Shown: positions 15,012-23,070, counted from the stretch's first letter. The stretch is 27,784 bases of DNA from Bacteroides sp. CAG:709 (GCA_000434935.1 FR882201.1:27322-55105); one strand, 5' to 3'. The notes: generated by a model not told the origin, from the letters alone. Program-made: numbers and translations.

Positions 15012-15629
15012 TTAAATAATCAGCGACTCCAGCGGTTCCACGAGCAAGGTACTGGAATCTATCACTTCCACCACCTTGATCTGTGCACCGGTAGCGATTG
15101 TGTCACAATCAGTTACAGCGTCGTATTCACGCACGGATTCATTGATGACAATCTGCACTTTTCCCGTTCCCTTCCTCTCTCCGGGAATCGTCAGATAGAC
15201 TTTCCCATGGCATCCGACCGCGGATTTATAGACATCTATATTACCCGACTGCTGCATCCCAGCCAGCCACTTGAACATCAGCATGACGACGGTGACGAGG
15301 ACCGCGCCGACGAAAAACGCCAGCAGCAGGACCAATGCCTCCGAACGGAATTTCCCATGCATCAATATCGCCGTCCAGCTGAATCCGAGGAAGAAATTCA
15401 CCAAGTTCCTGAATGTGAACAGGTTCATCGAAGGATCGCCAACGAAATCGGGATTCATGTCCGTCCCGCCGCCAAGGTCAGTGTCAATGCCGCCGCCCAA
15501 ATCCGTATCAGAGTCGACTCCAACAAATGTGAGTATACTCTGAATAATAAAGGTCAATGACGTAGCTATGGCAATGCACCATAGAATTTTCATAAACAAG
15601 TCCAGTGAAGTCCACCATTCAGTAATCAT
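15012..15629 (-). CDS. NfeD-like membrane protein (flotillin partner)
   Basis: A 205-residue protein with a membrane segment near residues 14-35, a loop containing two DTDLGGG repeats, and two further membrane segments (about 75-90 and 98-115). A C-terminal beta-rich domain follows (CHGKVYLTIPGERKGTGKVQIVI...ASTLLVEP-like pattern), resembling the OB-fold of NfeD/YuaF proteins. Neighbouring flotillin supports the call, since NfeD proteins are encoded beside flotillins and act with them at the membrane. The Asp/Gly repeat could bind metal but nothing proves that. It is the first gene of the three-gene operon. The 5' region is AT-rich, but I found no clear TAnnTTTG box. Confidence 0.82.
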   Translation of the reverse strand: MITEWWTSLDLFMKILWCIAIATSLTFIIQSILTFVGVDSDTDLGGGIDTDLGGGTDMNPDFVGDPSMNLFTFRNLVNFFLGFSWTAILMHGKFRSEALVLLLAFFVGAVLVTVVMLMFKWLAGMQQSGNIDVYKSAVGCHGKVYLTIPGERKGTGKVQIVINESVREYDAVTDCDTIATGAQIKVVEVIDSSTLLVEPLESLII

Positions 15630-15748
15630 AGCAAATATTTTTTCGGGGCAATGTCCCAGGTTGTTTCCGCTAATATAAAAATATTTTTACGAATAACGAT
15701 AAATTTTCTTCAAAATTCGTAAAGATTTTACATTTTCGGAGTTTTTTT

Positions 15749-15925
15749 ACGCGCCCGGTAGGTGGTGGGGCCGCAGGAGGTCCGCTTCGCTCATCCCGTC
15801 AGTCTGGCGCCTGACACCCATTCACAAGGCCATGGGCGGCCATGCCTCCCACGGCCCCACCACCGGCCGGGCTTCCACGAAACGGGGAAATTGTCGGCGG
15901 GACACGGCCACGCCCTATTTCTGGA
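15749..15925 (+). repeat. Structured repeat, copy B
   Basis: The left arm GGTGGTGGGGCCG (15761-15773) pairs with CGGCCCCACCACC (about 15851-15863), extended by GCCCGG/CCGGGC outside. Inside are CATGG-GCGG-CCATG and a GTCAG/CTGAC hairpin. Single-stranded stretches match copy A nearly base for base, while the stems differ but still pair. It is shorter than copy A by roughly 40 bp near the right end. Confidence 0.75.
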
Positions 15926-15929
15926 AGCA

Positions 15930-16045
15930 TTGATTTTCAATGAGTTATAAAATGCAGCGTGGAAACGCAGACTTTTTTTTGCCGCGTTTCCACGCTCTTG
16001 CGAAAATGGTATTTGATTATCAATAAGTTACAAAATCAAGCGTGG
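15930..16045. repeat. 33-bp direct repeats enclosing a perfect 13-bp inverted repeat
   Basis: The 33-bp units at 15930-15962 and 16013-16045 are identical at 28 positions; each begins TTGATTWTCAA and ends AGCGTGG. Overlapping the first unit, AGCGTGGAAACGC (15956-15968) is perfectly inverted at 15984-15996, with a T-rich loop on the plus strand. On the minus strand this hairpin is downstream of the GH28-like gene, and it may help end that transcript. Confidence 0.7.
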
Positions 16046-16084
16046 CCGCATCCCGCCAGGACCGGCTGCATAGTCATCCGGAAA

Positions 16085-17395
16085 TTATCGCGTAAGCGAG
16101 CCGACATTGTCCGTGAACACGTCATCGCGGTCATCGGGGCCGACGGTGGAAAAGGCGACATTGTCCAGGACGACCTCGGCGACATTGCGGAAATATGCAC
16201 CATAAGAAGGGAAATACGGCCATTGGTCGAAAGGCATTGAGGCTATTTTCGCGCCCAGACCCGGCTCCGGAATACCGATGAATGAGAATGACGAGTTCCG
16301 GATGGTCACCTTGTCGGTTGTCGCGCTCCCCCAGCTTTTCACCGACAATGCCATACGGCGGCAATCGGAAGCATGATAGTTTTCTATCGTAACGTCGGTG
16401 CAATGATTGTCATCCGGCAATGTCATGCAGAAAGGCGACAGCACATTTTCCGCGGTACAGCCCTTAATATAAATGCCTGATAATGTGCCAGGTGCATCTC
16501 CCCATCCGCCAGGCTCGAAAATCATGGCATGGAGCATGTCGCCGCCTTTGTCTGACGTGGTGCGGTGCGGGGAACGTCCCGGTCCGACGAATGTGCAGCC
16601 GGAAACAAGGACATTTTCAGACGGCATGATCATACGGAGTCCATTGCAGGAAGAATTGAACCGGCACCTGTCGATCACCATGTCATGCCAATATCCGCCT
16701 GCCATGCTGTCATCGCCGGTAGAAAAATCGCACTCACTGACATTGACATTATCCCCTCCTCTGATGTGGATGCCGTCCCAGCCGCCGGTAATCCGGAGAC
16801 CATTGAATTGACTGTCAGTCAGTTCGTAGCCGAGAATTGCGTAATTCGAGGAATTGTCAATGCTGATTCCCGACATCTTGAAACCGGACGTTTCAGCGAC
16901 AAGCACAGTGTGCGGCCCGCGCATTCCCTCTTCGCCGAGAGGATTGCCAATGCTGCCGCCGTCAATTCTGCCGGACCCGGTAATGGACGCTCCGTCAGCA
17001 CGATAAGCTATGACAAGGGCCTGTGACCAGATGGTATCGGAAACGCAGTTCTGATTTACCGTACCCACGCCGGTATCGTATCGGGACATATCTTTGTCAG
17101 TGATGTAATGGCCGTACGAAGCCAGATCCGGATTCGCCAAAATCGCCGCACCGTCTTCCAATTTCAGTTCCACGCCGACTTTCAGATAAATGGTACCGCT
17201 CATGAATCCGCCTGCCGGAACGATGACCGTGCCGCCGCCAGCGCGATTGCAACTGTCAATGGCAGCATTGATTATCAATGCATTGTCGAACCCGGAATCG
17301 GTTTTCGCACCCAAATCGGTAATTTTCAATGACAGGCTACGGGAGCATGCGGTCAATGCCAGGAACGTGGCCAATATTGCGGAAAAATATCTCAT
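16085..17395 (-). CDS. GH28-like right-handed beta-helix lipoprotein
   Basis: A 436-residue lipoprotein; the signal peptide MRYFSAILATFLALTAC has lipobox LTAC with Cys17. An in-frame TTG at 17413 is less likely than the ATG at 17395. The body begins ITDLGAKTDSGFDNALIINAA and AGGGTVIVPAGGFMSGTIYLK, the start of polygalacturonase-like beta-helix proteins. STGDDS supplies the Asp pair (D228, D229) of GH28. The usual GHG motif with the catalytic His is missing; instead the protein reads NSSCNGLRMI. I recall this SSCNG pattern from a Bacteroidota subfamily annotated as GH28-related, so it is probably not a mutation. It may act on pectin-like or other acidic glycans at the cell surface; the substrate is unknown. 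Confidence 0.8.
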   Translation of the reverse strand: MRYFSAILATFLALTACSRSLSLKITDLGAKTDSGFDNALIINAAIDSCNRAGGGTVIVPAGGFMSGTIYLKVGVELKLEDGAAILANPDLASYGHYITDKDMSRYDTGVGTVNQNCVSDTIWSQALVIAYRADGASITGSGRIDGGSIGNPLGEEGMRGPHTVLVAETSGFKMSGISIDNSSNYAILGYELTDSQFNGLRITGGWDGIHIRGGDNVNVSECDFSTGDDSMAGGYWHDMVIDRCRFNSSCNGLRMIMPSENVLVSGCTFVGPGRSPHRTTSDKGGDMLHAMIFEPGGWGDAPGTLSGIYIKGCTAENVLSPFCMTLPDDNHCTDVTIENYHASDCRRMALSVKSWGSATTDKVTIRNSSFSFIGIPEPGLGAKIASMPFDQWPYFPSYGAYFRNVAEVVLDNVAFSTVGPDDRDDVFTDNVGSLTR

Positions 17396-17426
17396 AACAT
17401 ATCGTAATTTCAATGTTCACCTAACG

Positions 17427-17461
17427 AAAAAGGCGTTTCAAAACTTCCGTTTCAAAACGCC
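17427..17461 (-). terminator. Intrinsic terminator after tRNA-Gln
   Basis: On the minus strand GGCGTTTTGAAAC (complement of 17449-17461) pairs over 13 positions, two of them G-T, with GTTTTGAAACGCC (complement of 17432-17444) around a GGAA loop. A T-run (complement of 17427-17431) follows. It ends the tRNA transcript just before the GH28-like gene. Confidence 0.85.
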
Positions 17462-17467
17462 CTTCGG

Positions 17468-17538
17468 TTGAGATACCACGACTCGAACGTGGACTAAGTG
17501 AACCAAAATCACTTGTGCTGCCATTACACCATACCTCA
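17468..17538 (-). tRNA. tRNA-Gln (anticodon UUG)
   Basis: The minus strand from 17538 folds as a standard cloverleaf. The acceptor stem is TGAGGTA/TATCTCA, the D stem GTGT/GCAC, the anticodon stem AGTGA/TCACT with loop TTTTGGT (anticodon TTG), and the T arm CCACG-TTCGAGT-CGTGG. The discriminator base is A and CCA is not encoded. Its promoter lies inside the 3' end of the neighbouring gene and a terminator follows. Confidence 0.95.
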
Positions 17539-17549
17539 ATTCATCTTGG

Positions 17550-17581
17550 CAAAGATAGGATTAATTTCCCTTTCCGCCAAA
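17550..17581 (-). promoter_or_regulatory. Promoter of tRNA-Gln
   Basis: On the minus strand TTTG (complement of 17578-17581) and TATCTTTG (complement of 17550-17557) are 20 nt apart, an exact match to the Bacteroidota promoter pattern. It overlaps the last codons and stop of the upstream thioredoxin-domain gene and would start transcription a few bases before the tRNA. Confidence 0.8.
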
Positions 17582-19084
17582 AGTATTTCGCTCCAGACGC
17601 GTAAAATCTACATAACGCGCTGTGATAATGCCATTTTTGTCGACACGGATGATATACGGAAGTGACGTCAAATCAAATGAATCCAGCAAGGCTTCCTCGG
17701 GCTGCATCTTCACGAAAAGTACACGCATTTTCCTGTCGGCCGACATGAGCCGCTCTGCAGAAGCGATATTGTCCTGACATGAACTGCATTCCTCGTCATA
17801 GAACATGATATAGGTATCGCGTCTGAGCCGTGAAAGCTGCCAGGTCTTCTGACGGCGCTGTTTCCACATGCCGTTTTCTGCAGAACGTCCATGTGCCTGC
17901 ACGCCGCTCACCTCCACATCAGGCACCGGGCTTCCCGGCATTGCTCTGGACAGGAGATCAGACATAGTCCTTGCGTATCCTATGATTTTCAGCGAATCGG
18001 ACGGAGTGTCCCAGACATCCGGCCTGGACAGTATGTATTTATCAGTCAAATACTTGCACGCCTCCTTATAACATCCTTCAGGCATTATCGAAAGATAATA
18101 GAACAAGTCTCCGACAGCCTCCTTGAAGGCGGAAGGACTCGCGGCAGTACGTGCGGCAATCCGGTCAGAAACGCCATTTATGTCCGCGATGCTGATATCC
18201 TCGCCGAAAGAAGCGAAAATATCACCCAACTTTTTCATTGATTCAGGTGAGCCATACTCGTAATCATCTGAAGAATAGATATTCCGGAGCATTGCACCGA
18301 GAGCGGGCACATCCAGGCGACGGCCTAGAACAGCATTGTCCTTACCTATCAGGAACATCTGCGGGGTCTTGAGCACGCCGTATTTCCGCTGGAAATCGGA
18401 GGACAGTTCAGGGTCCCAGAAATGACGGACATTGACCTGCGGCGAACTGACTTCGAGCCGGGCCTCGCGGTATTTTTTCCAGGCAAGACTGTCCGAACCC
18501 ACATACACGGCATCGACGTCGAGCGGATAACTGACGGCATTGAGCCAGGTCCTCAACATTACAGTCTGGACCAGACAGTCAGGGCATCCCGTATCGTAGA
18601 AGTACAAGACGGAATAACGTTTCGACGGTTGCGCGAAAAGATTGGTTTCCAAGCCTTTGTCATCCGTCATCACAAGTTCCGGCGCCTTCTCCCCCACCAG
18701 CGACTGACGATTGAAATCCGCAAAGATTCGGGCGTTCATCAGGTCAATGTCGTTCTTCATGCGGACCTTCCCGGTGAAGAACCAGTTGTCGGCAATGTCA
18801 ATGGCCACGGCCTCGACTCCCATCACCGCAGATTTCACATAGCTGGCGTACAGATACAGCGCAACATGCTGGCGTACAAAGGAATCCGTACAGCTGGAAA
18901 TGAGGAACGAGCATTCTTCCTTCTGCGCCTCGACATCCAGTGGCTCTATTGCCTTCACATATCCGGCCAGCTTCGCATCCAAAGCATTGAACACGGCCGT
19001 ATCCGCTTCCTGCGCCCGTGCGGGCAGAAGGAGCGAAAGCGCGAAAAACGCCGATAAAGCTATATGTTTCAATGCATTGAACAT
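17561..19084 (-). CDS. DUF5106-type protein with two thioredoxin-like domains
   Basis: A 507-residue exported protein with a signal peptide (cleavage near ARAQ, residue 25). The N-terminal region to about residue 130 is helical and matches the DUF5106 type seen in Bacteroidota. Two thioredoxin-like folds follow: the first has CPDC at 167-170 (FYDTGCPDC) and a cis-Pro loop near LKTPQMFLI; the second has CSSC at 433-436 (FYDEECSSC) with LPYIIRVDKNG. The arrangement suggests a periplasmic disulfide or thiol oxidoreductase, perhaps for envelope proteins, but the partner is unknown. It starts 1 bp after the coaD stop, so the two are translated together although their functions look unrelated. Confidence 0.82.
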   Translation of the reverse strand: MFNALKHIALSAFFALSLLLPARAQEADTAVFNALDAKLAGYVKAIEPLDVEAQKEECSFLISSCTDSFVRQHVALYLYASYVKSAVMGVEAVAIDIADNWFFTGKVRMKNDIDLMNARIFADFNRQSLVGEKAPELVMTDDKGLETNLFAQPSKRYSVLYFYDTGCPDCLVQTVMLRTWLNAVSYPLDVDAVYVGSDSLAWKKYREARLEVSSPQVNVRHFWDPELSSDFQRKYGVLKTPQMFLIGKDNAVLGRRLDVPALGAMLRNIYSSDDYEYGSPESMKKLGDIFASFGEDISIADINGVSDRIAARTAASPSAFKEAVGDLFYYLSIMPEGCYKEACKYLTDKYILSRPDVWDTPSDSLKIIGYARTMSDLLSRAMPGSPVPDVEVSGVQAHGRSAENGMWKQRRQKTWQLSRLRRDTYIMFYDEECSSCQDNIASAERLMSADRKMRVLFVKMQPEEALLDSFDLTSLPYIIRVDKNGIITARYVDFTRLERNTFGGKGN

Positions 19085-19085
19085 C

Positions 19086-19556
19086 TTATTTGGCCTCCGG
19101 TAGAACGACTCCTTCCGGGAGGAAGAGCGAGGTGTCGCCGTGATGCTTCAATATATCGCGCACCGCGGATGACGAAATATGTGCAAACTCCTGAGCTGTA
19201 GGGATTATGATGGTCTCGACATCTGGCGCAAGGCGGCGGTTCGCATCAGCGATGGAGCGCTCCGTCTCGAAATCTATCATATTGCGGACTCCACGCACGA
19301 TGTGGCGTATTCCAAGTTCATGGCAAGTGTCGATTGTCAAATTGTCATATTTTATGATGCTGACGCCCTCCAGGCCCTCGACAGCTTGACTTATGATGGC
19401 AATGCGCTGGTCCATGTCGAAGAAGCCGCGCTTGTCCTGGTTGATGCCGACAGCGACGACGAGTTCGTCGAACATTGTCAATGCCCTTTTAAGAATATTG
19501 AGATGTCCCGCTGTAAAAGGATCGAAGGATCCGGGGAACAATGCTTTAATTTTCAT
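19086..19556 (-). CDS. coaD: Phosphopantetheine adenylyltransferase
   Basis: CoaD adds AMP to 4'-phosphopantetheine, the next-to-last step of coenzyme A synthesis. From the ATG at 19556 it has 156 residues, the family norm (about 155-165); a longer in-frame reading from 19598 adds unconserved residues and is rejected. Motifs seen are the nucleotidyltransferase GSFDPFTAGH near the N-terminus (a TxGH form), the conserved RHIVRGVRN segment, and ISSSAVRDIL near the C-terminus. It is followed by the DUF5106 gene. A -7 box lies 24 nt upstream. Confidence 0.96.
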   Translation of the reverse strand: MKIKALFPGSFDPFTAGHLNILKRALTMFDELVVAVGINQDKRGFFDMDQRIAIISQAVEGLEGVSIIKYDNLTIDTCHELGIRHIVRGVRNMIDFETERSIADANRRLAPDVETIIIPTAQEFAHISSSAVRDILKHHGDTSLFLPEGVVLPEAK

Positions 19557-19579
19557 TACACTAATAATAAACTGTTTCG

Positions 19580-19587
19580 CAAATATA
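19580..19587 (-). promoter_or_regulatory. Probable -7 box of the coaD promoter
   Basis: The minus strand reads TATATTTG, matching TAnnTTTG, 24 nt before the coaD start. The nearest upstream TTTG is only 12 nt away, too close for a -33 box, so the promoter is partial evidence only. Confidence 0.5.
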
Positions 19588-19603
19588 AGAGTTGTCATGC
19601 AAA

Positions 19604-19713
19604 TTGAGGTTCGTACCTGCTCGAAAGTTGCAAGCCCAACGCACTTTTACTACGTTACCCTCACCCTAAATCCCTCCCCTCGGGGAAGGGACTTATGTCG
19701 CCCTTACGGGCTT
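19604..19713 (+). repeat. Core-only third copy of the MITE-like repeat
   Basis: The core from about 19604 to 19713 matches copies 1 and 2: AGCCCAACGC, GTTACCCTCACCCTAAATCC, the CCCCTCGGGG hairpin and GCCCTTACGGGCT. The terminal inverted repeats are absent at both ends and no target duplication is visible. It lies between coaD and ung, upstream of coaD. Confidence 0.8.
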
Positions 19714-19750
19714 TAATAATAATTATAGTTCCGCAAATATCTGAACACGA

Positions 19751-20419
19751 TTATAATTGCCAGTCGATGGGAGTTTTTCCTTCCGACTGGAGGATTTCAT
19801 TTGTCTTGGAGAAATGTCTGCAGCCGAAGAACGCGCCGCGAGCCAGAGGAGATGGGTGCGCCGCTTCCAGAACGAAATGCCTGGACGTATCAATGAGCGC
19901 CTTCTTGCTGCGCGCGAAATTTCCCCACAAAAGGAAGACCACACCTTCGCAATGCTCTGATATATAGCTTATGACAGCGTCCGTAAACTGTTGCCAGCCG
20001 ATGGCACTATGCGACGTAGGCTCCCCTGCGCGCACTGTCAGGACGGCATTCAGAAGCAGCACTCCCTGCTCGGCCCATTTCCTCAAATCCGGGCTGCCGC
20101 TCATCCGGACACCCAAGTCGCTTTCGATCTCCTTGAAGATGTTTTTCAATGAAGGAGGCGCAGGGACACCGGCAGGAACGGAAAAGGACAAGCCCATGGC
20201 CTGTCCATAGCCATGATACGGGTCCTGCCCCAATATCACGACTTTCACCTCGTCTACCGGAGTAAGTTCGAATGCCTTGAAAATGTCTTTCCCCGGAGGA
20301 AAAACCTGACGTCCTTCAGCCTTTTCCTTGTGAAGATATTGCACCAGGGAAGCGAAATACGGTTTATCAAACTCGCTCTGCAATGCTTCTTTCCAGCTTT
20401 CTTCTATCTGAACATTCAT
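19751..20419 (-). CDS. ung: Uracil-DNA glycosylase
   Basis: Ung removes uracil from DNA as the first step of base-excision repair. The 222-residue protein contains the family-1 active-site motif GQDPYHG with catalytic Asp66 and the HPSPLA loop with His188. Length is normal for bacterial Ung. Its ATG overlaps the lon stop as ATGA (20416-20419), so it is likely translationally coupled to lon. The shared transcription of a protease and a repair enzyme may reflect stress response, but that is inference. Confidence 0.97.
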   Translation of the reverse strand: MNVQIEESWKEALQSEFDKPYFASLVQYLHKEKAEGRQVFPPGKDIFKAFELTPVDEVKVVILGQDPYHGYGQAMGLSFSVPAGVPAPPSLKNIFKEIESDLGVRMSGSPDLRKWAEQGVLLLNAVLTVRAGEPTSHSAIGWQQFTDAVISYISEHCEGVVFLLWGNFARSKKALIDTSRHFVLEAAHPSPLARGAFFGCRHFSKTNEILQSEGKTPIDWQL

Positions 20420-22824
20420 TTCTGGAACACGAATCTTAGTACTTCGTCAATGGTCTTGACATACTCGAACGTAAGACCTTCGATATATTTTTCATTGATA
20501 TCCTCGATATCCTTCCTGTTGTCTTCAGAGATGACAATAGCGGTGACGCCGGCCCTTTTCGCGGCGAGGATCTTCTCCTTGATGCCGCCGACTGGAAGCA
20601 CACGGCCCCTCAACGTCGTCTCGCCCGTCATGGCAATACCTTCCCTTACAGGTTCATTTCTAAGTGCGGAAAGCATTGAACATACGAGAGTTATGCCGGC
20701 AGACGGACCGTCCTTAGGGGTCGCGCCCTCAGGGACATGCACATGGATGTCGTGAGCGTCGAACTCCTTGGAATCCATCTTCGCGAGTTCAGGATGCGCC
20801 TTGATATATTGGTACGCAATCGTGGCGGACTCCTTCATGACATTGCCGAGATTTCCGGTCATTGTCAGCTGGCCCTTGCCCGCGCTCACGGAACTCTCGA
20901 CGAACAGAATTTCTCCGCCCATCTGGGTCCACGCCAGACCGGTAACGACGCCGACTCCCTCATTTCCGCTCTGCTTGTCATGGAAGGCGGTAGGAAGACC
21001 GAGGTACTCCTTCAAGTGTTCCTTCTTGATGACGGACGGGAACGCCTGGTCCAAGGCAATCTTCTTCGCCGTCACGCGCGCAATCTTCGCAATCTGTTTC
21101 TCCAGACCACGCACGCCGGACTCATGTGTGTACTGGTCAATGATTTCGGCCAATGCACTTTTATCAATGCGGAGTTCCTTCTTGCCGATTCCGTGCTCTT
21201 CAAGTTCGCGAGGCAGGAGGAATTTCTTGGCGATTTCCATCTTCTCTTCCGCAAGATAGCCGGTGACATTGATAAGTTCCATTCGGTCCAGAAGGGCCGG
21301 CTGAATGGTGGAAATGTCATTGGCAGTCGTGATGAACAGGACATGGGACAAGTCATAGTCCACGTCCAGATAGTTGTCATGGAACGTCACATTCTGCTCA
21401 GGGTCAAGTACTTCCAGCAATGCGGAAGACGGGTCGCCCTTGAAGTCGCTGCTGAGCTTGTCGATTTCATCGAGCACCATTACAGGATTGGAAGTGCCCG
21501 CCCTGGAAATGCCGTTCAGAATCCGGCCAGGCAATGCGCCGATATATGTCTTCCGGTGTCCACGGATTTCAGCCTCGTCGTGCATGCCGCCGAGGGCGAT
21601 ACGCACGTATTTCCTGCCGATAGCCTTGGCAATGGACTTGCCGAGACTCGTCTTGCCGACTCCCGGAGGACCGTAGAGACAGAGGATAGGTGATTTCACG
21701 TCCCCGCGCAATTTCAGCACTGCAAGATATTCAATGATTCTTTCCTTTACCTTCTCCAGTCCGTAATGGTCGTCATCCAGAACCTTTTGCGCATGCTTCA
21801 AGTCCAGATTATCCTTGGAAAGATGATTCCAAGGGAGTTCAAGCATGAACTTGATATAATTATATTGTATGCTGTAATCCGGAGATGACGGATTATATTT
21901 CTCAAGCTTGGCAATTTCCTTCTCGAAAATCTCCTTTGCGGAATCAGGCCAGTCTTTCTTCGACGCTTCGGCACGCAGTTTCTCTATCTCCTCATCATCG
22001 TCCATACCAAGTTCTTCCTGGATTGTACGAAGCTGGTTGTTAAGATAATACTCCCTCTGCTGCTGGTCGATTTCGTTCTTCACCTTGGAGTTGATTTCCT
22101 GTTTGATCTTCAGGAGTTCAACCTGTGTGTCAAGAACATTGAGCAACTTCATTGCCCTAACTTTAAGATCCTCATATTTAAGGAGTTCGACCTTGTCGAA
22201 GAAGTTTTCGACGTCGATGGTCGTGGCGATGAAATTCACCAGGAAATTGAAATCCTCGATGGACTTGACGGCATTGGCAGCCTCCTTGGGCGCGAACGAC
22301 GACGACTTGATGATGGCGGACGCCTTTTCTTTCAGCGAATCTGCAATCACTTTGATCTCAGGGTCTTCCTGGTTCGCCTCGAACTCTTCCAGATACCTCA
22401 CGTGAGCACGCAGATACGGCTCCGAAGAGACGACATCCTCGATTTCGAATCTTTTAAGTCCCTGCAGCACAGCCGATATCGTACCGTCAGGCATTTCAAA
22501 TGTCTTGATGATGCGGGCTACCGTACCGAACGGGAACAAGTCGTCCAGAGCCGGATCCTCCACGCTGACGTCATTCTGAGGAACGGCGCCGATCAGCGAA
22601 TTCGACTTATGGGCATCTTCTATGAGTTTTATGGATTTGTCGCGGCCGATGGTGATCGGGAAAATCGAGCCCGGAAAAATGACAGCATTTCTCAATGCCA
22701 GCAACGGCAATGTGTCAGGCATGGCGATGTCTTCCGTCTGTGACGGTATCTCTCCACTCATGACAGGAATAATGCTGACTTCTGCCCCGGCGGGCGAAAA
22801 CATATCCGAATATTTATCAATCAT
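20416..22824 (-). CDS. lon: ATP-dependent Lon protease
   Basis: Lon degrades damaged and regulatory proteins in the cytoplasm. The protein has 802 residues, near the norm for LonA. The N-terminal substrate-binding domain begins near TLPLLALRNAVIFPGSIFPI, followed by a coiled helical region. The AAA+ module has Walker A GPPGVGKTSL at about residue 385 and the Walker B region MVLDEIDKL. The protease domain has KDGPSAGITL with catalytic Ser708, and its Lys is about 43 residues later in VGGIKEKILAAKRAG. It overlaps ung by 4 bp. The upstream region contains a 13-bp palindrome but no clear -7 box. Confidence 0.97.
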   Translation of the reverse strand: MIDKYSDMFSPAGAEVSIIPVMSGEIPSQTEDIAMPDTLPLLALRNAVIFPGSIFPITIGRDKSIKLIEDAHKSNSLIGAVPQNDVSVEDPALDDLFPFGTVARIIKTFEMPDGTISAVLQGLKRFEIEDVVSSEPYLRAHVRYLEEFEANQEDPEIKVIADSLKEKASAIIKSSSFAPKEAANAVKSIEDFNFLVNFIATTIDVENFFDKVELLKYEDLKVRAMKLLNVLDTQVELLKIKQEINSKVKNEIDQQQREYYLNNQLRTIQEELGMDDDEEIEKLRAEASKKDWPDSAKEIFEKEIAKLEKYNPSSPDYSIQYNYIKFMLELPWNHLSKDNLDLKHAQKVLDDDHYGLEKVKERIIEYLAVLKLRGDVKSPILCLYGPPGVGKTSLGKSIAKAIGRKYVRIALGGMHDEAEIRGHRKTYIGALPGRILNGISRAGTSNPVMVLDEIDKLSSDFKGDPSSALLEVLDPEQNVTFHDNYLDVDYDLSHVLFITTANDISTIQPALLDRMELINVTGYLAEEKMEIAKKFLLPRELEEHGIGKKELRIDKSALAEIIDQYTHESGVRGLEKQIAKIARVTAKKIALDQAFPSVIKKEHLKEYLGLPTAFHDKQSGNEGVGVVTGLAWTQMGGEILFVESSVSAGKGQLTMTGNLGNVMKESATIAYQYIKAHPELAKMDSKEFDAHDIHVHVPEGATPKDGPSAGITLVCSMLSALRNEPVREGIAMTGETTLRGRVLPVGGIKEKILAAKRAGVTAIVISEDNRKDIEDINEKYIEGLTFEYVKTIDEVLRFVFQK

Positions 22825-22860
22825 ACACTTATATTATAAATCATCACTACTACACCCTAC

Positions 22861-22873
22861 TGCCAATTTGGCA
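22861..22873. repeat. 13-bp palindrome upstream of lon
   Basis: TGCCAATTTGGCA is a perfect inverted repeat around one central base, 37 bp upstream of the lon start in the divergent lon/HU spacer. It might be an operator for a heat-shock or other regulator. It does not resemble CIRCE. Only its symmetry supports it. Confidence 0.35.
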
Positions 22874-22986
22874 TTGACAGCAGCATTTGTTTCACAGACC
22901 TACATTAGTCAATCTTTATGCCAATGCAAATTTGAGGAAATTTAGTCAGTAAATAAAATAAACGCACGTAAAATCCTGCATAAAAG

Positions 22987-23017
22987 TTTGTTAATAAAAA
23001 AAATAAACGTACCTTTG
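22987..23017 (+). promoter_or_regulatory. Promoter of the HU gene
   Basis: TTTG (22987-22990) and TACCTTTG (23010-23017) are separated by 19 nt, a textbook Bacteroidota primary promoter. The HU ATG is at 23071, giving a leader of about 45 nt that is AT-rich. Confidence 0.85.
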
Positions 23018-23070
23018 CTGACCGATTTTGATTTGAAATCTTTAGTAAGAGTTAAAAATAATAAGTTATC

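Larger units (their letters stand above)
15630..16084. other. Repeat-rich intergenic region upstream of the NfeD-flotillin operon
   Basis: This 455-bp stretch between the GH28-like gene and the NfeD-like gene has an AT-rich part (15650-15745, where the NfeD promoter should lie), structured repeat B (about 15749-15925), and then a direct-repeat pair around a hairpin (15930-16045). I see no gene in it. Confidence 0.7.

Noticed and set aside
15930..15962. Possible XerCD dif site
   Set aside because: The TTGATTWTCAA palindrome followed by GTTAYAAAAT does not match the two-arm dif pattern, and the unit occurs twice within 120 bp.
15930..16045. Possible CRISPR array
   Set aside because: Only two diverged repeat units with a hairpin between them, no regular spacers and no cas genes nearby.
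20737..21693. 318-codon ORF opposite lon
   Set aside because: Antisense shadow of the conserved lon gene.
22861..22873. CIRCE or other known heat-shock operator upstream of lon
   Set aside because: The palindrome TGCCAATTTGGCA is too short and has none of the CIRCE bases; kept only as a weak site.
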